From an uncultured Flaviramulus sp. (lineage in GTDB: Bacteria > Bacteroidota > Bacteroidia > Flavobacteriales > Flavobacteriaceae), in the NCBI GenBank assembly GCA_947495125.1, contig CANLXL010000008.1, positions 151,997 through 215,996 on the forward strand: a DNA stretch of 64,000 nucleotides. The letters are read 5' to 3'. Position 1 is the stretch's first letter. Each line of letters starts with the position of its first letter. The position numbers and the translations under genes are program-made. Positions 16,512 through 25,410 of this stretch are shown piece by piece. The notes under the pieces were generated by a model. The model did no database searches. It was given only the letters and a program-made list of their open reading frames with translations, and had not been told where the DNA came from.

Positions 16512-17327
16512 ATGGAAATTACTAGAATAATAATGATCAAGCTATGTGTCAGCTTTAGTTTAAGTCTGTTCATCTCAAGTTTTTCAATAGCTCAGGACTT
16601 TCAGGGGAAAGCCTATTACCAATCGAAAACACCCATGAATTTGGGAAATTGGGGCGCAAGATTCAGCGAGGCACAGAAGAAAGAGATTGCGGCAAGATTA
16701 AAAAACAGGTTAGAAAAGACCTATATATTAACCTTTAATAAAGAAGAGTCTGTGTATAAGGAGGATGAAAAGTTAGATGCGATTTCCGGAGCTACAGATT
16801 CCTGGGGAAAGAATTTTACTGCGGGGATACAATACAAAAACATAAAAACAAATACGTTCTTACAAGATCAGGAATTTTACGGAAAACAATTTTTGGTGAC
16901 GGATGAATTAAAGGCTTTAAAATGGGAAATGGGCTCAGAGTCTAAGCAAATAGGGCAATATGCCTGCTTTAAGGCGACCGTTTCGGTGCCTGCTGATGAG
17001 GTGGAATGGTGGAACTTCTCCTGGGATAAAATACGAAATGAGGAAGCGTCTGATGAAAAGGAACCGGAAATGATAGCGGTAGAAGCCTGGTACACACCAA
17101 TGATCCCTATCAATCAGGGCCCCGGAGAATATTGGGGACTTCCGGGATTGATATTGGAAGTTAGCGTAGGGAATACAACCATGCTATGTTCGAAGATTGT
17201 AATGAACCCAAAAGAAACTGTAAAAATTAAAGCACCAAGCCGAGGTAAGGTGGTCACCAAAAAAGAATATAATACCATTATAATAGATAAAATGAAAGAG
17301 TTTAGATACAATCGTATTGGTCGTTAA
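16512..17327 (+). CDS. GLPGLI family protein, paralogue 3
   Basis: Third tandem copy, 271 residues from the first ATG; an ATG at 16533 would give a more standard signal peptide (Met-Ile-Lys-Leu-Cys-Val). The mature part begins Gln-Asp-Phe-Gln-Gly-Lys-Ala-Tyr-Tyr as in copy 2 and carries the GLPGLI signature. Copies 2 and 3 resemble each other more than copy 1, so the last duplication probably produced them. It lacks the Gly/Arg-rich tail of copy 2. It lies 42 bases before the barrel gene. Confidence 0.9.
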   Translation: MEITRIIMIKLCVSFSLSLFISSFSIAQDFQGKAYYQSKTPMNLGNWGARFSEAQKKEIAARLKNRLEKTYILTFNKEESVYKEDEKLDAISGATDSWGKNFTAGIQYKNIKTNTFLQDQEFYGKQFLVTDELKALKWEMGSESKQIGQYACFKATVSVPADEVEWWNFSWDKIRNEEASDEKEPEMIAVEAWYTPMIPINQGPGEYWGLPGLILEVSVGNTTMLCSKIVMNPKETVKIKAPSRGKVVTKKEYNTIIIDKMKEFRYNRIGR

Positions 17328-17369
17328 GGCTGCGGGGACTGTCTAAAGCTATGACCAATAATTAAAACT

Positions 17370-20081
17370 ATGAAGAACATCCTTTGTGTACTGCTGTTTT
17401 GTACCATCAACATCACTTTTTCTCAAATTAAATTAGAAGGTATCGTTAAAGACAGTATAGGTACACCACTAGAACTGGCCAATGTCGTTGCCATAAATCA
17501 GGAAACCAAAGCTTTAGACTCTTACGGTATTACCAATAGTGACGGACGTTTTAAATTATCTTTAGAAAAGAATGCCAACTATAGCATTCAGGTGAGTTAT
17601 ATTGGGATGAAAACCTTGGCGACACCAATTTCTACCACCGATAAAGACATCAACAAAGATTTTACTTTAAAAGTTGATAATAGCCTTGATGAAATTGAAC
17701 TGGTCTACGAAATGCCGGTTACGGTTAAAGGCGATACCATAGTTTATAATGCAGATTCTTTTAAATCGGGTACCGAAAGAAAATTGGGTGATGTACTCAA
17801 AAAACTCCCTGGTGTAGAAGTTAATGATGATGGTCAGATAGAAGTTGAAGGAAAAACGGTGAATAAGGTCATGGTGGAAGGTAAAGACTTTTTTGACGGC
17901 GATTCTAAGCTGGCCGTGGAGAATATTCCCGCCAATGCCGTTGATAAAGTTGAGGTACTTAAAAACTTCGCCGAGGTCGGACAATTACGAAGCGTTACCA
18001 ATAACCAGGATAATATCGCCATTAATATTAAGCTTAAAGAAGGAAAGAAGAATTTTTGGTTTGGTAATGTCACTGCCGGAATTGGCGATTCTGATGCAGC
18101 AACGCTATACCTGGCACAGCCGAAACTGTTTTATTACAGTCCCGAGTATAGTATTAATGTGATTGGAGATCTCAATAATGTGGGTGAAATTGCCTTTACA
18201 CGACGTGATTATTTTAACTTTTCAGGAGGCTTTCGCAGTCCGAGTAGTCAAAGTGGTACCAATATTAATTTAGGCAGTAGCGGCCTTGGGTTTTTATCAC
18301 TTCAAAATAATCGGGCCAAGGATATTAATACCAAATTCGGAGCGGCAAACTTTAGCTACTCTCCAAAAAAGACCTTGGATATTAGCGGGTTTTCTATTTT
18401 TTCAAGCAATCGTACCACCATCCAACAAAACAATTCGGTGATTTATACCGATCCGGACTTAGGCATTCCTGATGAAGATACCGAAAGCCTTACGGAGCAA
18501 AAGAGCGATCTGGCCATGTTTAAATTCAGTACAAAATACAAGCCTAATATGGACAACCAACTGGATTATGATGTGTTGGTAAAAACCTCCAAGGAATCTC
18601 AGGATCGGGAGTTTCTGTCTTCAGTTATTGGAAATACCGATCAATTTGAGAATTCTAAACCTTTTAGTATCAATCAGGATCTCAAGTATTATTATACTCT
18701 TAACGACAAAAATATTTTTGCTTTTGAAGCACAGCATTTATTGCAGGATGAAGATCCTTTTTATAACGCCATTCTGGAAAATAAAGCGAACTATACCGCG
18801 ACTGCTGATGCGCTCGGATTGGACAATTTACAGGTGGGTTATAATATCGCTCAGGAAAAGCGCGTAAAGTCAAACCAGTTGGATGCGAAAGTGGATTATT
18901 GGAATGTCCTGAACGCCAAAAGCAACATTAATTTAACCCTGGGAACCATTTACAGTAAGCAGGATTTTAATTCGAATATTTTCCAGTTTTTAGATAATGG
19001 TAGTGAATTTGATGCCACACCAACCATTAATGACGGATTAGATACCAACGATATCGGTTATACCTTTAACGATGTATATTTAGGGTTTCATTACCGGTTA
19101 AAATCAGGGATCTTTACGTTTACACCCGGATTTACAACCCATGCTTATAGTGCCAAAAACAGTCAGTTTGGTGTGAATTATACAGATAACTTCTTTAGGC
19201 TCTTACCGGATTTTAATATGCGTATGCAGCTAAAAAAGAGCGAGCAGCTCGTTTTAAATTATGGGATGCAGACGCAATTTACTGATGTAAATCAATTGGC
19301 GAGAGGCTTGGTGCTCAATAACTATAATGCGGTATTTGCCGGAAATCAGGAGTTGGAAAGTGCCCTGGCGCATAACGTCAGGCTCTCTTATTTTAGTTTT
19401 AATATGTTTAACTATACCAACGTATTCGCGAATATCAATTATAGCAAAACGGTGGATAGAATTCGAAGTGCTTCGCAGTTTGTTCCGGGAAGTGTTGTGC
19501 GCGTGAGCTCACCGTTCAACTCGAATTTCGCCGATGAATCGCTGAGTGCTAATGGTCGCTTTCAACGCACCTTTGGGAAGCTAAAAACGTCACTGAATGC
19601 GAATTTCAGTTATAACAAATTTAACCAGCTTATTAATAACAGACCGTCTATTAATGAGAATTATAACCATTCGTATCGGGCAGAGCTAAGTTCTAATTTT
19701 AGAAATGCACCTAATTTTGAGATCGGTTACCGATACGCGATACAAGATAGTGACCAGGGGGCCAGCAGAACCAAGTTTTTTACCAAAGCACCCTCCATAG
19801 AATTTGATGTGTTACTTTTTAAATCACTCACCTTTAGAACGGATTATTCTTATAATAATTTTTCTGATGAAGATGGTACTCTAAACGATTTTGAATTTTG
19901 GGATGCGTCACTATCTTACAGAAAGAACAAGGACAGCAAATGGGAATACGAAATTAAAGCCTCTAACTTATTAAATACGCAGTCGCAAAACCAAAGTTCC
20001 AGTGGAGCGTTTTCGGTGAGTGCTAGTGAGTATTTTATTCAGCCACGGTTTGTTACTTTTAGGTTGCGGTATGAGTTGTAA
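17370..20081 (+). CDS. Outer-membrane TonB-dependent-receptor-like protein with carboxypeptidase-regulatory-like domain
   Basis: Predicted outer-membrane beta-barrel of 903 residues. Signal peptide 1-19, then a carboxypeptidase-regulatory-like beta-sandwich (about 20-100, with Gly-Arg-Phe-Lys-Leu), a plug-like domain (about 125-215, containing Val-Met-Val-Glu-Gly-Lys-Asp-Phe-Phe-Asp-Gly) and a long barrel ending in Phe-Arg-Leu-Arg-Tyr-Glu-Leu, with aromatic/hydrophobic alternation expected of a terminal strand. Proteins of this type recur beside GLPGLI genes in Flavobacteria. The transported ligand is unknown. It is the last gene of the operon, followed by a terminator-like hairpin. Confidence 0.9.
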   Translation: MKNILCVLLFCTINITFSQIKLEGIVKDSIGTPLELANVVAINQETKALDSYGITNSDGRFKLSLEKNANYSIQVSYIGMKTLATPISTTDKDINKDFTLKVDNSLDEIELVYEMPVTVKGDTIVYNADSFKSGTERKLGDVLKKLPGVEVNDDGQIEVEGKTVNKVMVEGKDFFDGDSKLAVENIPANAVDKVEVLKNFAEVGQLRSVTNNQDNIAINIKLKEGKKNFWFGNVTAGIGDSDAATLYLAQPKLFYYSPEYSINVIGDLNNVGEIAFTRRDYFNFSGGFRSPSSQSGTNINLGSSGLGFLSLQNNRAKDINTKFGAANFSYSPKKTLDISGFSIFSSNRTTIQQNNSVIYTDPDLGIPDEDTESLTEQKSDLAMFKFSTKYKPNMDNQLDYDVLVKTSKESQDREFLSSVIGNTDQFENSKPFSINQDLKYYYTLNDKNIFAFEAQHLLQDEDPFYNAILENKANYTATADALGLDNLQVGYNIAQEKRVKSNQLDAKVDYWNVLNAKSNINLTLGTIYSKQDFNSNIFQFLDNGSEFDATPTINDGLDTNDIGYTFNDVYLGFHYRLKSGIFTFTPGFTTHAYSAKNSQFGVNYTDNFFRLLPDFNMRMQLKKSEQLVLNYGMQTQFTDVNQLARGLVLNNYNAVFAGNQELESALAHNVRLSYFSFNMFNYTNVFANINYSKTVDRIRSASQFVPGSVVRVSSPFNSNFADESLSANGRFQRTFGKLKTSLNANFSYNKFNQLINNRPSINENYNHSYRAELSSNFRNAPNFEIGYRYAIQDSDQGASRTKFFTKAPSIEFDVLLFKSLTFRTDYSYNNFSDEDGTLNDFEFWDASLSYRKNKDSKWEYEIKASNLLNTQSQNQSSSGAFSVSASEYFIQPRFVTFRLRYEL

Positions 20082-20237
20082 AACACAAAATCTATTCTAG
20101 TTTCTTGAAGTAGTTGTTGGCTGTTGGTTTTTAATTTGGAATGGGATATGATTGCGCAACAGTGAGGCTTTATATCATTTCAAATAAGGTCATAGGCGGT
20201 CTTCAATATTTAGCACGAAAGAAGGTTTATAAAAAAT

Positions 20238-20262
20238 AAAAGCCCCTTAAAATGGTGCTTTT
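20238..20262 (+). terminator. Terminator-like hairpin after the outer-membrane barrel gene
   Basis: AAAAGCCCC, a short loop, then GGTGCTTTT form an imperfect stem 157 bases after the stop. The rest of 20082-20296 shows no gene; it marks the boundary before the cassette array. Confidence 0.45.
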
Positions 20263-20322
20263 GAGTTGTATTCTGTATTTTTTATTGCTTTGTGCAACGA
20301 TTACTGGTGTTGTAACCAGTTT

Positions 20323-20973
20323 TTAATTAATCGTTTCCATTATTGGATGAGTTTCTTCTTCATTAATATATCCATCCAAAATGAGGCTTTGTTTTTTACT
20401 GTCTATGTCATAGACGAAAGTCAATTTCTCCCCATGCAAGAAATGATAATAAATCGAGCTTAATTCCTTTTCCATTTTTGAGTCCGCTAGTGCTATTTTC
20501 TTTTTTCCATAAAAACACATTGCTGAAGGAATATAACTATAATAATTTGTCTTTTTATCAGAAATAAATTTTTCCGAATAAAAGTCCAAAATAGCATTTA
20601 TGCTATCATTTTTTGAAGAGATATAATTGTATCTAACAACTCCTTTTAAAGGCTTGTCTGCAGGTCTAACATCATAGAAACTACAAGGATTAATTGTAAT
20701 TATATATTCTGTATTTTTTTTGAACTTTAAAACACTCGTACCAATTTGTTTACCATTATATGAACATGTTAATGTGTCAAAATCTGTTTTATAAATTTTT
20801 ATGATGCGTCTTTCATTACTGGGTAAGATAGCCTGTCCATTTATAGTGAATTCTGTTTGCTGATTTTCCAAGTATTTTGTTTCAAAACTAATTGTAGCAA
20901 TTTCGGACTGACCAAACAAATTTGTCATTGTCAAAATCAATAAAAACGAAAATATGTGATTGTTTAGGGTCAT
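20323..20973 (-). CDS. Exported protein of unknown function (cassette 1)
   Basis: Unrecognised protein of 216 residues with a signal peptide (about 1-21, ending Leu-Phe-Gly-Gln). Residues after it read as beta-rich. It is the sole gene of cassette 1, whose ends are matched: GTTGTAACCA at 20309-20318 and its reverse complement at 20983-20992. The last codons lie only a few bases from the left end, so the cassette is tightly packed. No operon partner is visible. Confidence 0.7.
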   Translation of the reverse strand: MTLNNHIFSFLLILTMTNLFGQSEIATISFETKYLENQQTEFTINGQAILPSNERRIIKIYKTDFDTLTCSYNGKQIGTSVLKFKKNTEYIITINPCSFYDVRPADKPLKGVVRYNYISSKNDSINAILDFYSEKFISDKKTNYYSYIPSAMCFYGKKKIALADSKMEKELSSIYYHFLHGEKLTFVYDIDSKKQSLILDGYINEEETHPIMETIN

Positions 20974-20983
20974 TTCTGAAATT

Positions 20984-21122
20984 GGTTACAACGGTCTTAT
21001 AGCCGTCAGTTGAGGGTAAAATTAGCGTTTATTTCCGGTTTAGCACGGTCTTTAGTAATTCCGAGTGGATTCGGACATAGTCGAATCCGCCATAATTACG
21101 GTTATACATTGTTGTGGTGTCG
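20984..21122. repeat. attC-like spacer S1 between cassettes 1 and 2
   Basis: Runs from ACAAC (20988-20992) to GTTGT (21111-21115). The two halves are imperfectly complementary: TTATAGCCGTCAGTT on one side matches, with gaps, the reverse complement of AATTACGGTTATAC on the other, giving a long bulged hairpin. An inner TGGATTCGGACA/TCGAATCC segment can form the tip. Confidence 0.6.
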
Positions 21123-21125
21123 TTT

Positions 21126-21725
21126 TTATTTTAATTTTTTCCCTTTTTTATCAATTTCGAACCATTCGTCACTTTCAACTCTTTTATGTTCGTCCAAATC
21201 CAAATATTCTTTCGCGTTATAAGTTACTTCGGCTTTTCCGTTTTCAAACCATTTTGCGTAATCATATTTACAAGGAATAACTATTTGTCCAAATTTGTTA
21301 GCATATCCCATTTTACCATTTCGTAGAATTCTTGTTAATCCTTCATTAAAAGGTTCTGGTCCATTGTCGAACATTACAATGTCAAACAAAACATTTTGAT
21401 TTCTGTCGATAGCAATTTGTCTTCCATAAGTACTGTCATTTGGATGCTCAATAACATTCGCATAAAATTCCAATGTGTCAGTTCCGTAATAGGCATATTT
21501 TCCGAATGGAATTATGGTATCATTATTCTCATTAACAAAAGCAATTCTTACTCCGTATTGCAAATATTTTTCGTCTGTTACTGCTTTCAGTTTATCAGTC
21601 GAAGTTGTGTCAGATATTGGTCGGTCAAAATATTTGTGTTCAGTAGTTTCTTTGTCAATATATTTTCTACACGAAAAGGTTACTGAGACAGTAAAAATCA
21701 TTATCGCTATTTGTCTTGTTTTCAT
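21126..21725 (-). CDS. WG-repeat-like lipoprotein (cassette 2)
   Basis: The ATG at 21725 gives a lipoprotein signal (Met-Lys-Thr-Arg, hydrophobic core, Val-Thr-Phe-Ser-Cys); an upstream ATG at 21743 lies inside the cassette end and is less likely. The body has WG-repeat-like units, for example Gly-Lys-Met-Gly-Tyr-Ala-Asn-Lys-Phe-Gly-Gln-Ile-Val-Ile-Pro-Cys-Lys-Tyr near residue 145. WG-repeat proteins are common accessory proteins in Bacteroidetes with no fixed biochemical role. Cassette ends are GTTGTGGTG at 21111-21119 and CACCACAAC at 21738-21746. Confidence 0.75.
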   Translation of the reverse strand: MKTRQIAIMIFTVSVTFSCRKYIDKETTEHKYFDRPISDTTSTDKLKAVTDEKYLQYGVRIAFVNENNDTIIPFGKYAYYGTDTLEFYANVIEHPNDSTYGRQIAIDRNQNVLFDIVMFDNGPEPFNEGLTRILRNGKMGYANKFGQIVIPCKYDYAKWFENGKAEVTYNAKEYLDLDEHKRVESDEWFEIDKKGKKLK

Positions 21726-21737
21726 TTTTATCAAATG

Positions 21738-21876
21738 CACCACAACGCGTTTGCGTATGATTTCGTTGCGTGTTTCATCAACTAAATTAGTAAATACAAA
21801 CCGAATAGAAAATCCTCGATGATTTTCGTAAGTAGGCTTGCATTAGCAATTAATTTTATACGGTTATTGTAGCACG
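21738..21876. repeat. attC-like spacer S2 between cassettes 2 and 3
   Basis: Begins at CACCACAAC and ends at TTGTAGCAC. Arms pair imperfectly: GCGTATGATTTCGTTGC against the reverse complement of GCAATTAATTTTATACGG. The tip contains AAAATCctcgatGATTTT, a short hairpin, followed by GTAGGC. Related in sequence to S3 and S6. Confidence 0.6.
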
Positions 21877-21884
21877 TTTTTATT

Positions 21885-22169
21885 TTATGCTACGCTCAGA
21901 ATATTAATCAATCCTCCAATGATTATTAAAATAAACATTGTCAAATAACTACGTTTATTCGATACTTTCCCGTTCATTAATTTTACTCCAAAATATAAGT
22001 TTATAATACTTAATAAAACATTAGAGAATAGAACCCAATTCGGATACATAAAAGCAAAAAGAATGTCAGTATAATGATATTTATAATAAAGCGATATCAT
22101 TCGATATATCCAGTAAACAGATAATACCATTTGAATTAAGCCTAAAACGATATTAGTATTCTTTTTCAA
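21885..22169 (-). CDS. Small integral membrane protein (cassette 3)
   Basis: Unrecognised protein of 94 residues with about three hydrophobic spans (about 8-30, 41-62 and 74-92) and short polar loops. It is the second gene of a two-gene cassette, eight bases after the preceding stop, so the two are probably translated together. No family or catalytic motif is seen. Confidence 0.65.
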   Translation of the reverse strand: MKKNTNIVLGLIQMVLSVYWIYRMISLYYKYHYTDILFAFMYPNWVLFSNVLLSIINLYFGVKLMNGKVSNKRSYLTMFILIIIGGLINILSVA

Positions 22170-22177
22170 TACAGTTT

Positions 22178-22564
22178 TTAGTTTAATTTCTCATTTTCCA
22201 ATTCCGCAAAGCTTTGCTTATCAGTTGGTAAAATATCAACTAGTTCAAATCGTTTTTTATCCAAAACGTTAAAATCAACCAGACTCAAATATAGGTCAAC
22301 TACCTTTCTGTCAATCATTACTTTTCCACCACCAGCCCAATGTCGGTCGGTTCCGTTTTTCTTTATTCCAGAAATCCAATATTCGTCTCCGTTTTCTATA
22401 TCGTAGTAATTTCCAGCAATTCCTTGTGCATTTGAATTTTTAAGAGCTTTTCCATTAAAATACACAGTTCGGCCAGATTTTGAGAATTCCGCCATTCCAA
22501 TCCACGCCGGTCCAGTATCTCCAAATCCGCTTTTTAATTCGATATATTTTAATTCAGGTTTCAT
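22178..22564 (-). CDS. Hypothetical protein, no signal peptide (cassette 3)
   Basis: Soluble protein of 128 residues, unrecognised. It contains Gly-Phe-Gly-Asp-Thr-Gly-Pro-Ala-Trp-Ile-Gly near residue 13 and a Trp-Ala-Gly-Gly-Gly-Lys stretch near 76. It heads cassette 3, whose ends are TTGTAGCAC (21867-21875) and GTGCTACAA (22577-22585), and precedes the small membrane protein by eight bases. A two-component cargo, such as a paired effector and membrane partner, is possible but unsupported by motifs. Confidence 0.65.
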   Translation of the reverse strand: MKPELKYIELKSGFGDTGPAWIGMAEFSKSGRTVYFNGKALKNSNAQGIAGNYYDIENGDEYWISGIKKNGTDRHWAGGGKVMIDRKVVDLYLSLVDFNVLDKKRFELVDILPTDKQSFAELENEKLN

Positions 22565-22576
22565 TGTTCCTCAAAT

Positions 22577-22716
22577 GTGCTACAACGTTTTGTATAAGGA
22601 TAGTTGCGTGATTAAGCAGCTAACTTAACAAAAAATGGAACGAACCAGAGGAAAATCCGCAGGATTTTCCGAGTAGGCAGGAACCAAGCAATTATTTTTG
22701 CACTTTGTTGTGTGTA
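22577..22716. repeat. attC-like spacer S3 between cassettes 3 and 4
   Basis: From ACAAC (22582-22586) to GTTGT (22707-22711). Inside lies a perfect tip hairpin GGAAAATCC gca GGATTTTCC. Flanking arms share the pattern ATA-TTGC in mirrored order, giving an imperfect long stem. I have seen similar spacers in other flavobacterial accessory regions. Confidence 0.65.
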
Positions 22717-22722
22717 GTTTTT

Positions 22723-23106
22723 TTATTCAAATTCAAGGTTTATTTTTAATTCAACAGTTTTTTTATCAAAACTTTCTTCAGTCAGTGGTCCAAAGATTTT
22801 GTCTCTTTTCTTTTCAATAATGTAATATTCAATAAGACCTAAATTTTCGTCTCGATTTATTAATGGGTTTCTTTTGGCAATAATATATTTTGAATTAAAA
22901 TTAACCTCTAAAACGTCACCTTGAATTTTAATATCACTATAGACATATTCTTGATTCGACTTGTAAACAATTGCTTCACTGTTGGGATATCCAACGTCAA
23001 TTGATTCGTACTTTGGAAGAAAGTAGTAGTCGTTTCCCAATTCTCTGTCGTTACAAGAAAAACAGATGAACAATAAAATCAATATATGTAAGGAAGCTTT
23101 CTTCAT
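22723..23106 (-). CDS. Hypothetical lipoprotein (cassette 4)
   Basis: Unrecognised protein of 127 residues with a lipoprotein signal (Met-Lys-Lys-Ala, hydrophobic core, Phe-Ser-Cys at 16-18). The mature part is charged and tyrosine-rich. It is the only gene of cassette 4, bounded by TTGTTGTGTGTA at 22705-22716 and its exact reverse complement at 23115-23126. Confidence 0.7.
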   Translation of the reverse strand: MKKASLHILILLFICFSCNDRELGNDYYFLPKYESIDVGYPNSEAIVYKSNQEYVYSDIKIQGDVLEVNFNSKYIIAKRNPLINRDENLGLIEYYIIEKKRDKIFGPLTEESFDKKTVELKINLEFE

Positions 23107-23114
23107 TTTTTAAT

Positions 23115-23490
23115 TACACACAACAATTAAATAAACACACCAGCGCATTTATTTCAATTATAGATACCCAATATAATAAGTTTATTTCAAAACAAATAAA
23201 GAATTGTCGTACAATTATATAATCAAGCTAGGAACTAATTTATTAGTATCACATATTTATAGCAAGTGACGGGGTTATTATAACTTATAATCATACAGAT
23301 GCTGGTGACCACGCCAAAGGCGTGGATCACAAATAGGATGCCGAGCAAGTTATATAGTGTTGAATTATTGATAATCCTTCGGAATTACCAACATTTCAAC
23401 ATCTCAAAAACATCAATATGAGATAATTAAAAAAATAAATATTAACTTTGAAGAACTAGGCTAGTGCTTTTCATAGGACACGTTGTTAGC
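23115..23490. repeat. attC-like spacer S4 with long repeat copy A (about 360 bp)
   Basis: No gene is seen in this spacer. It starts at ACAAC (23120-23124) and ends at GTTGT (23482-23486). The sequence between is almost identical to copy C (27863-28220), shares most of its length with copy B (24395-24700), and its first 80 or so bases recur as copy D (30096-30180). Internal hairpins: AATTGT cgt ACAATT and CCACGCC aaa GGCGTGG. Direction is the same in all copies. Confidence 0.85.
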
Positions 23491-23495
23491 AAAAG

Positions 23496-24362
23496 TTATT
23501 TTTCAACTTCATAAACACCTAAATCATTATTCCACTTTAATTTTTCGTGATTTTCATTCCAGTAATTCAGCCACCATTTAGCATCTTTCTTTTCGTCAAT
23601 TTTGTTATCTCCGAACAACATACCTAAATATCCGTAAGTATATGTGTCAGGATTGCAATAACTTGCTGACGAGCCTTTTTCTTTAGGCATTTCGTCCAGC
23701 TTGTAAACATTCTTTAAGCAACTTTTAGTTATTACATCTTTTTTCGGATTGTCTTGCAATGAGATTATTAAGGCTTGAACCGCATTTAGACTGCTGACTT
23801 CCGGTATTTTCGCATTTGGATATTCAATTGGATTAAATTCTTGAACAACTTTGCCAGATAAGTAATTTAGCCAACTTTGTTGAAGTTTATTTAGTTCTTC
23901 TTCTGTTGAGTTTATACTTACATATCCAAAATTCTTATTTGTTAAGTTTTGCAGCAGTTGATTTGCTCTACCGCCAAGTTTGTATAAATCATTAGATATA
24001 ACAAGACCTTTTCCCTCAAAAATAATATCGCCGGTGATTATTCTATCCCAAATGATTAGGCGACTTGTCCCTTTAAGTTGAGTTTCTTCGACGTGCGTAA
24101 TTTGTTTTGCAAGTTCAATTAAATACTCTTTGTTTTCTTTATAATTATTTACTGATGCATTTAAAGTCAAAAAAACTGAACTCCAACTATCATCATTTAT
24201 GTTTTTAGTAAGTAGTTCAGTCGTCGTTAGCTTCTGTGCGTTATCATACATTTCTCTTGTGTAATTCTCAATATCTTGTTGACTCCACGACGTCAATAGT
24301 TTTTGAGAATATAATTCTTGACCAAATATGATTAGAATAATTAATAATGTTAATTTCTTCAT
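23496..24362 (-). CDS. Exported protein of unknown function (cassette 5)
   Basis: Protein of 288 residues with a signal peptide (about 1-19, ending Leu-Tyr-Ser-Gln). It is mostly helical in appearance with several Trp residues, a Lys-Gly-Ser-Ser-Ala-Ser-Tyr-Cys segment near 230 and a Trp-Trp-Leu-Asn-Tyr-Trp-Asn motif near the end. No known family is recognised. Cassette 5 ends are TTGTTAGCAAAA (23483-23494) and TTTTGCTAACAA (24379-24390), an exact 12-base match. Confidence 0.7.
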   Translation of the reverse strand: MKKLTLLIILIIFGQELYSQKLLTSWSQQDIENYTREMYDNAQKLTTTELLTKNINDDSWSSVFLTLNASVNNYKENKEYLIELAKQITHVEETQLKGTSRLIIWDRIITGDIIFEGKGLVISNDLYKLGGRANQLLQNLTNKNFGYVSINSTEEELNKLQQSWLNYLSGKVVQEFNPIEYPNAKIPEVSSLNAVQALIISLQDNPKKDVITKSCLKNVYKLDEMPKEKGSSASYCNPDTYTYGYLGMLFGDNKIDEKKDAKWWLNYWNENHEKLKWNNDLGVYEVEK

Positions 24363-24378
24363 CGATGTTTTTTCTAAT

Positions 24379-24710
24379 TTTTGCTAACAAACGTATAAAC
24401 ACACCAGCATGTTTATTTCTATTATAGATACCCAATATAATAAGTTTATTTCAAAACAAATAAAGAATTGTCGTACAATTATATAATCAAGCTAGGAACT
24501 AATTTATTAGTATCACATATTTATAGCAAGTGACCAGGTTATTATAACTTATAATCATACAGATGCTGGTGACCACGCCAAAGGCGTGGATCACAAATAG
24601 GATGCCGAGCAAGTTATATCAAAACGAAAAAAAGTGGTTTAAGTAAAAAAATAAAATATTAATTTTGAAGTCCCGATAGCTATCGGGATTGGCTAGTGCT
24701 TTTCATGGGA
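24379..24710. repeat. attC-like spacer S5 with long repeat copy B (variant)
   Basis: The copy starts after GCTAACAA and matches copies A and C to about 24619, then diverges through an A-rich stretch. It rejoins the common end GGCTAGTGCTTTTCAT. A 16-base palindrome (24672-24687) sits where copies A and C read GAACTAG. The expected closing GTTGT is degraded here, and the downstream gene reads into the repeat. Confidence 0.8.
24672..24687. repeat. 16-base perfect palindrome, copy 2 of 3
   Basis: Identical to the palindromes at 3143 and 25486; here it lies inside long repeat copy B. Confidence 0.85.
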
Positions 24711-25403
24711 TACTCTGTCGTATCCAGTTTGCAGTTCATTATAATTCATTTTCATCTTGCTTTCTGCTAGTTTTAATAGTTGAATAAAACGGGTTTTTTC
24801 TAAGTGCTTATCGGCATCCGGATTAAGCTTTTTTAGATTATTAAAAGTAAGGTATTCAGGGTGATAAATCTCCGAAATTATGGCGTATTGATGGCTATTA
24901 TTGTCTTTAATTATATTAAATCCATAAATGTAAATGGCCAATTTGGAAGGCTCAATATACCCCATTAGTTTATAGGTTTCTGTAAAATCAGTTTGAGGCA
25001 AAATCTCGCCAAAATAAAGGCTTTTCTTTTCAATTTTCCATTGATTCTTTTTAAAAACCGCTCCTATAGATTGACCACTTAAAATTTTTAAATGCTCTTT
25101 TATAAAAGTACTATCTATAGACTCGGTAAACTTTACAATAGCAAGGGTTCGTGTAATGTTATTTCCATCATGTGAACTATATAAATTGGATATTCTTAGT
25201 TTATTGTTTTGATTAAGAACTTTAACATGATAGCTTCCGAATTTTAGTCTAATTCTTTCGCTATTAAGTAGTTTGGGTGATAAAAAAGATTCGTGAGAAG
25301 TTTGAGATAATTTTGAATGCCGATTATTACCACGACAACCATTAAGAACATTAAACAAAAAAATGAATAGAAATAGAGTATGTATATATTGTTTGGTTTT
25401 CAT
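24693..25403 (-). CDS. Hypothetical lipoprotein, 3' end reads into the long repeat (cassette 6)
   Basis: Unrecognised protein of 236 residues with a lipoprotein-type signal (hydrophobic core then Leu-Asn-Gly-Cys at 20-23). The final residues Val-Ser-His-Glu-Lys-His and the stop are encoded by the repeat end that is noncoding elsewhere, so the native C-terminus may have been altered by recombination at this junction. No matched cassette ends could be found for this unit, unlike its neighbours. Confidence 0.65.
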   Translation of the reverse strand: MKTKQYIHTLFLFIFLFNVLNGCRGNNRHSKLSQTSHESFLSPKLLNSERIRLKFGSYHVKVLNQNNKLRISNLYSSHDGNNITRTLAIVKFTESIDSTFIKEHLKILSGQSIGAVFKKNQWKIEKKSLYFGEILPQTDFTETYKLMGYIEPSKLAIYIYGFNIIKDNNSHQYAIISEIYHPEYLTFNNLKKLNPDADKHLEKTRFIQLLKLAESKMKMNYNELQTGYDRVSHEKH

Positions 25404-25410
25404 TTTTTTA

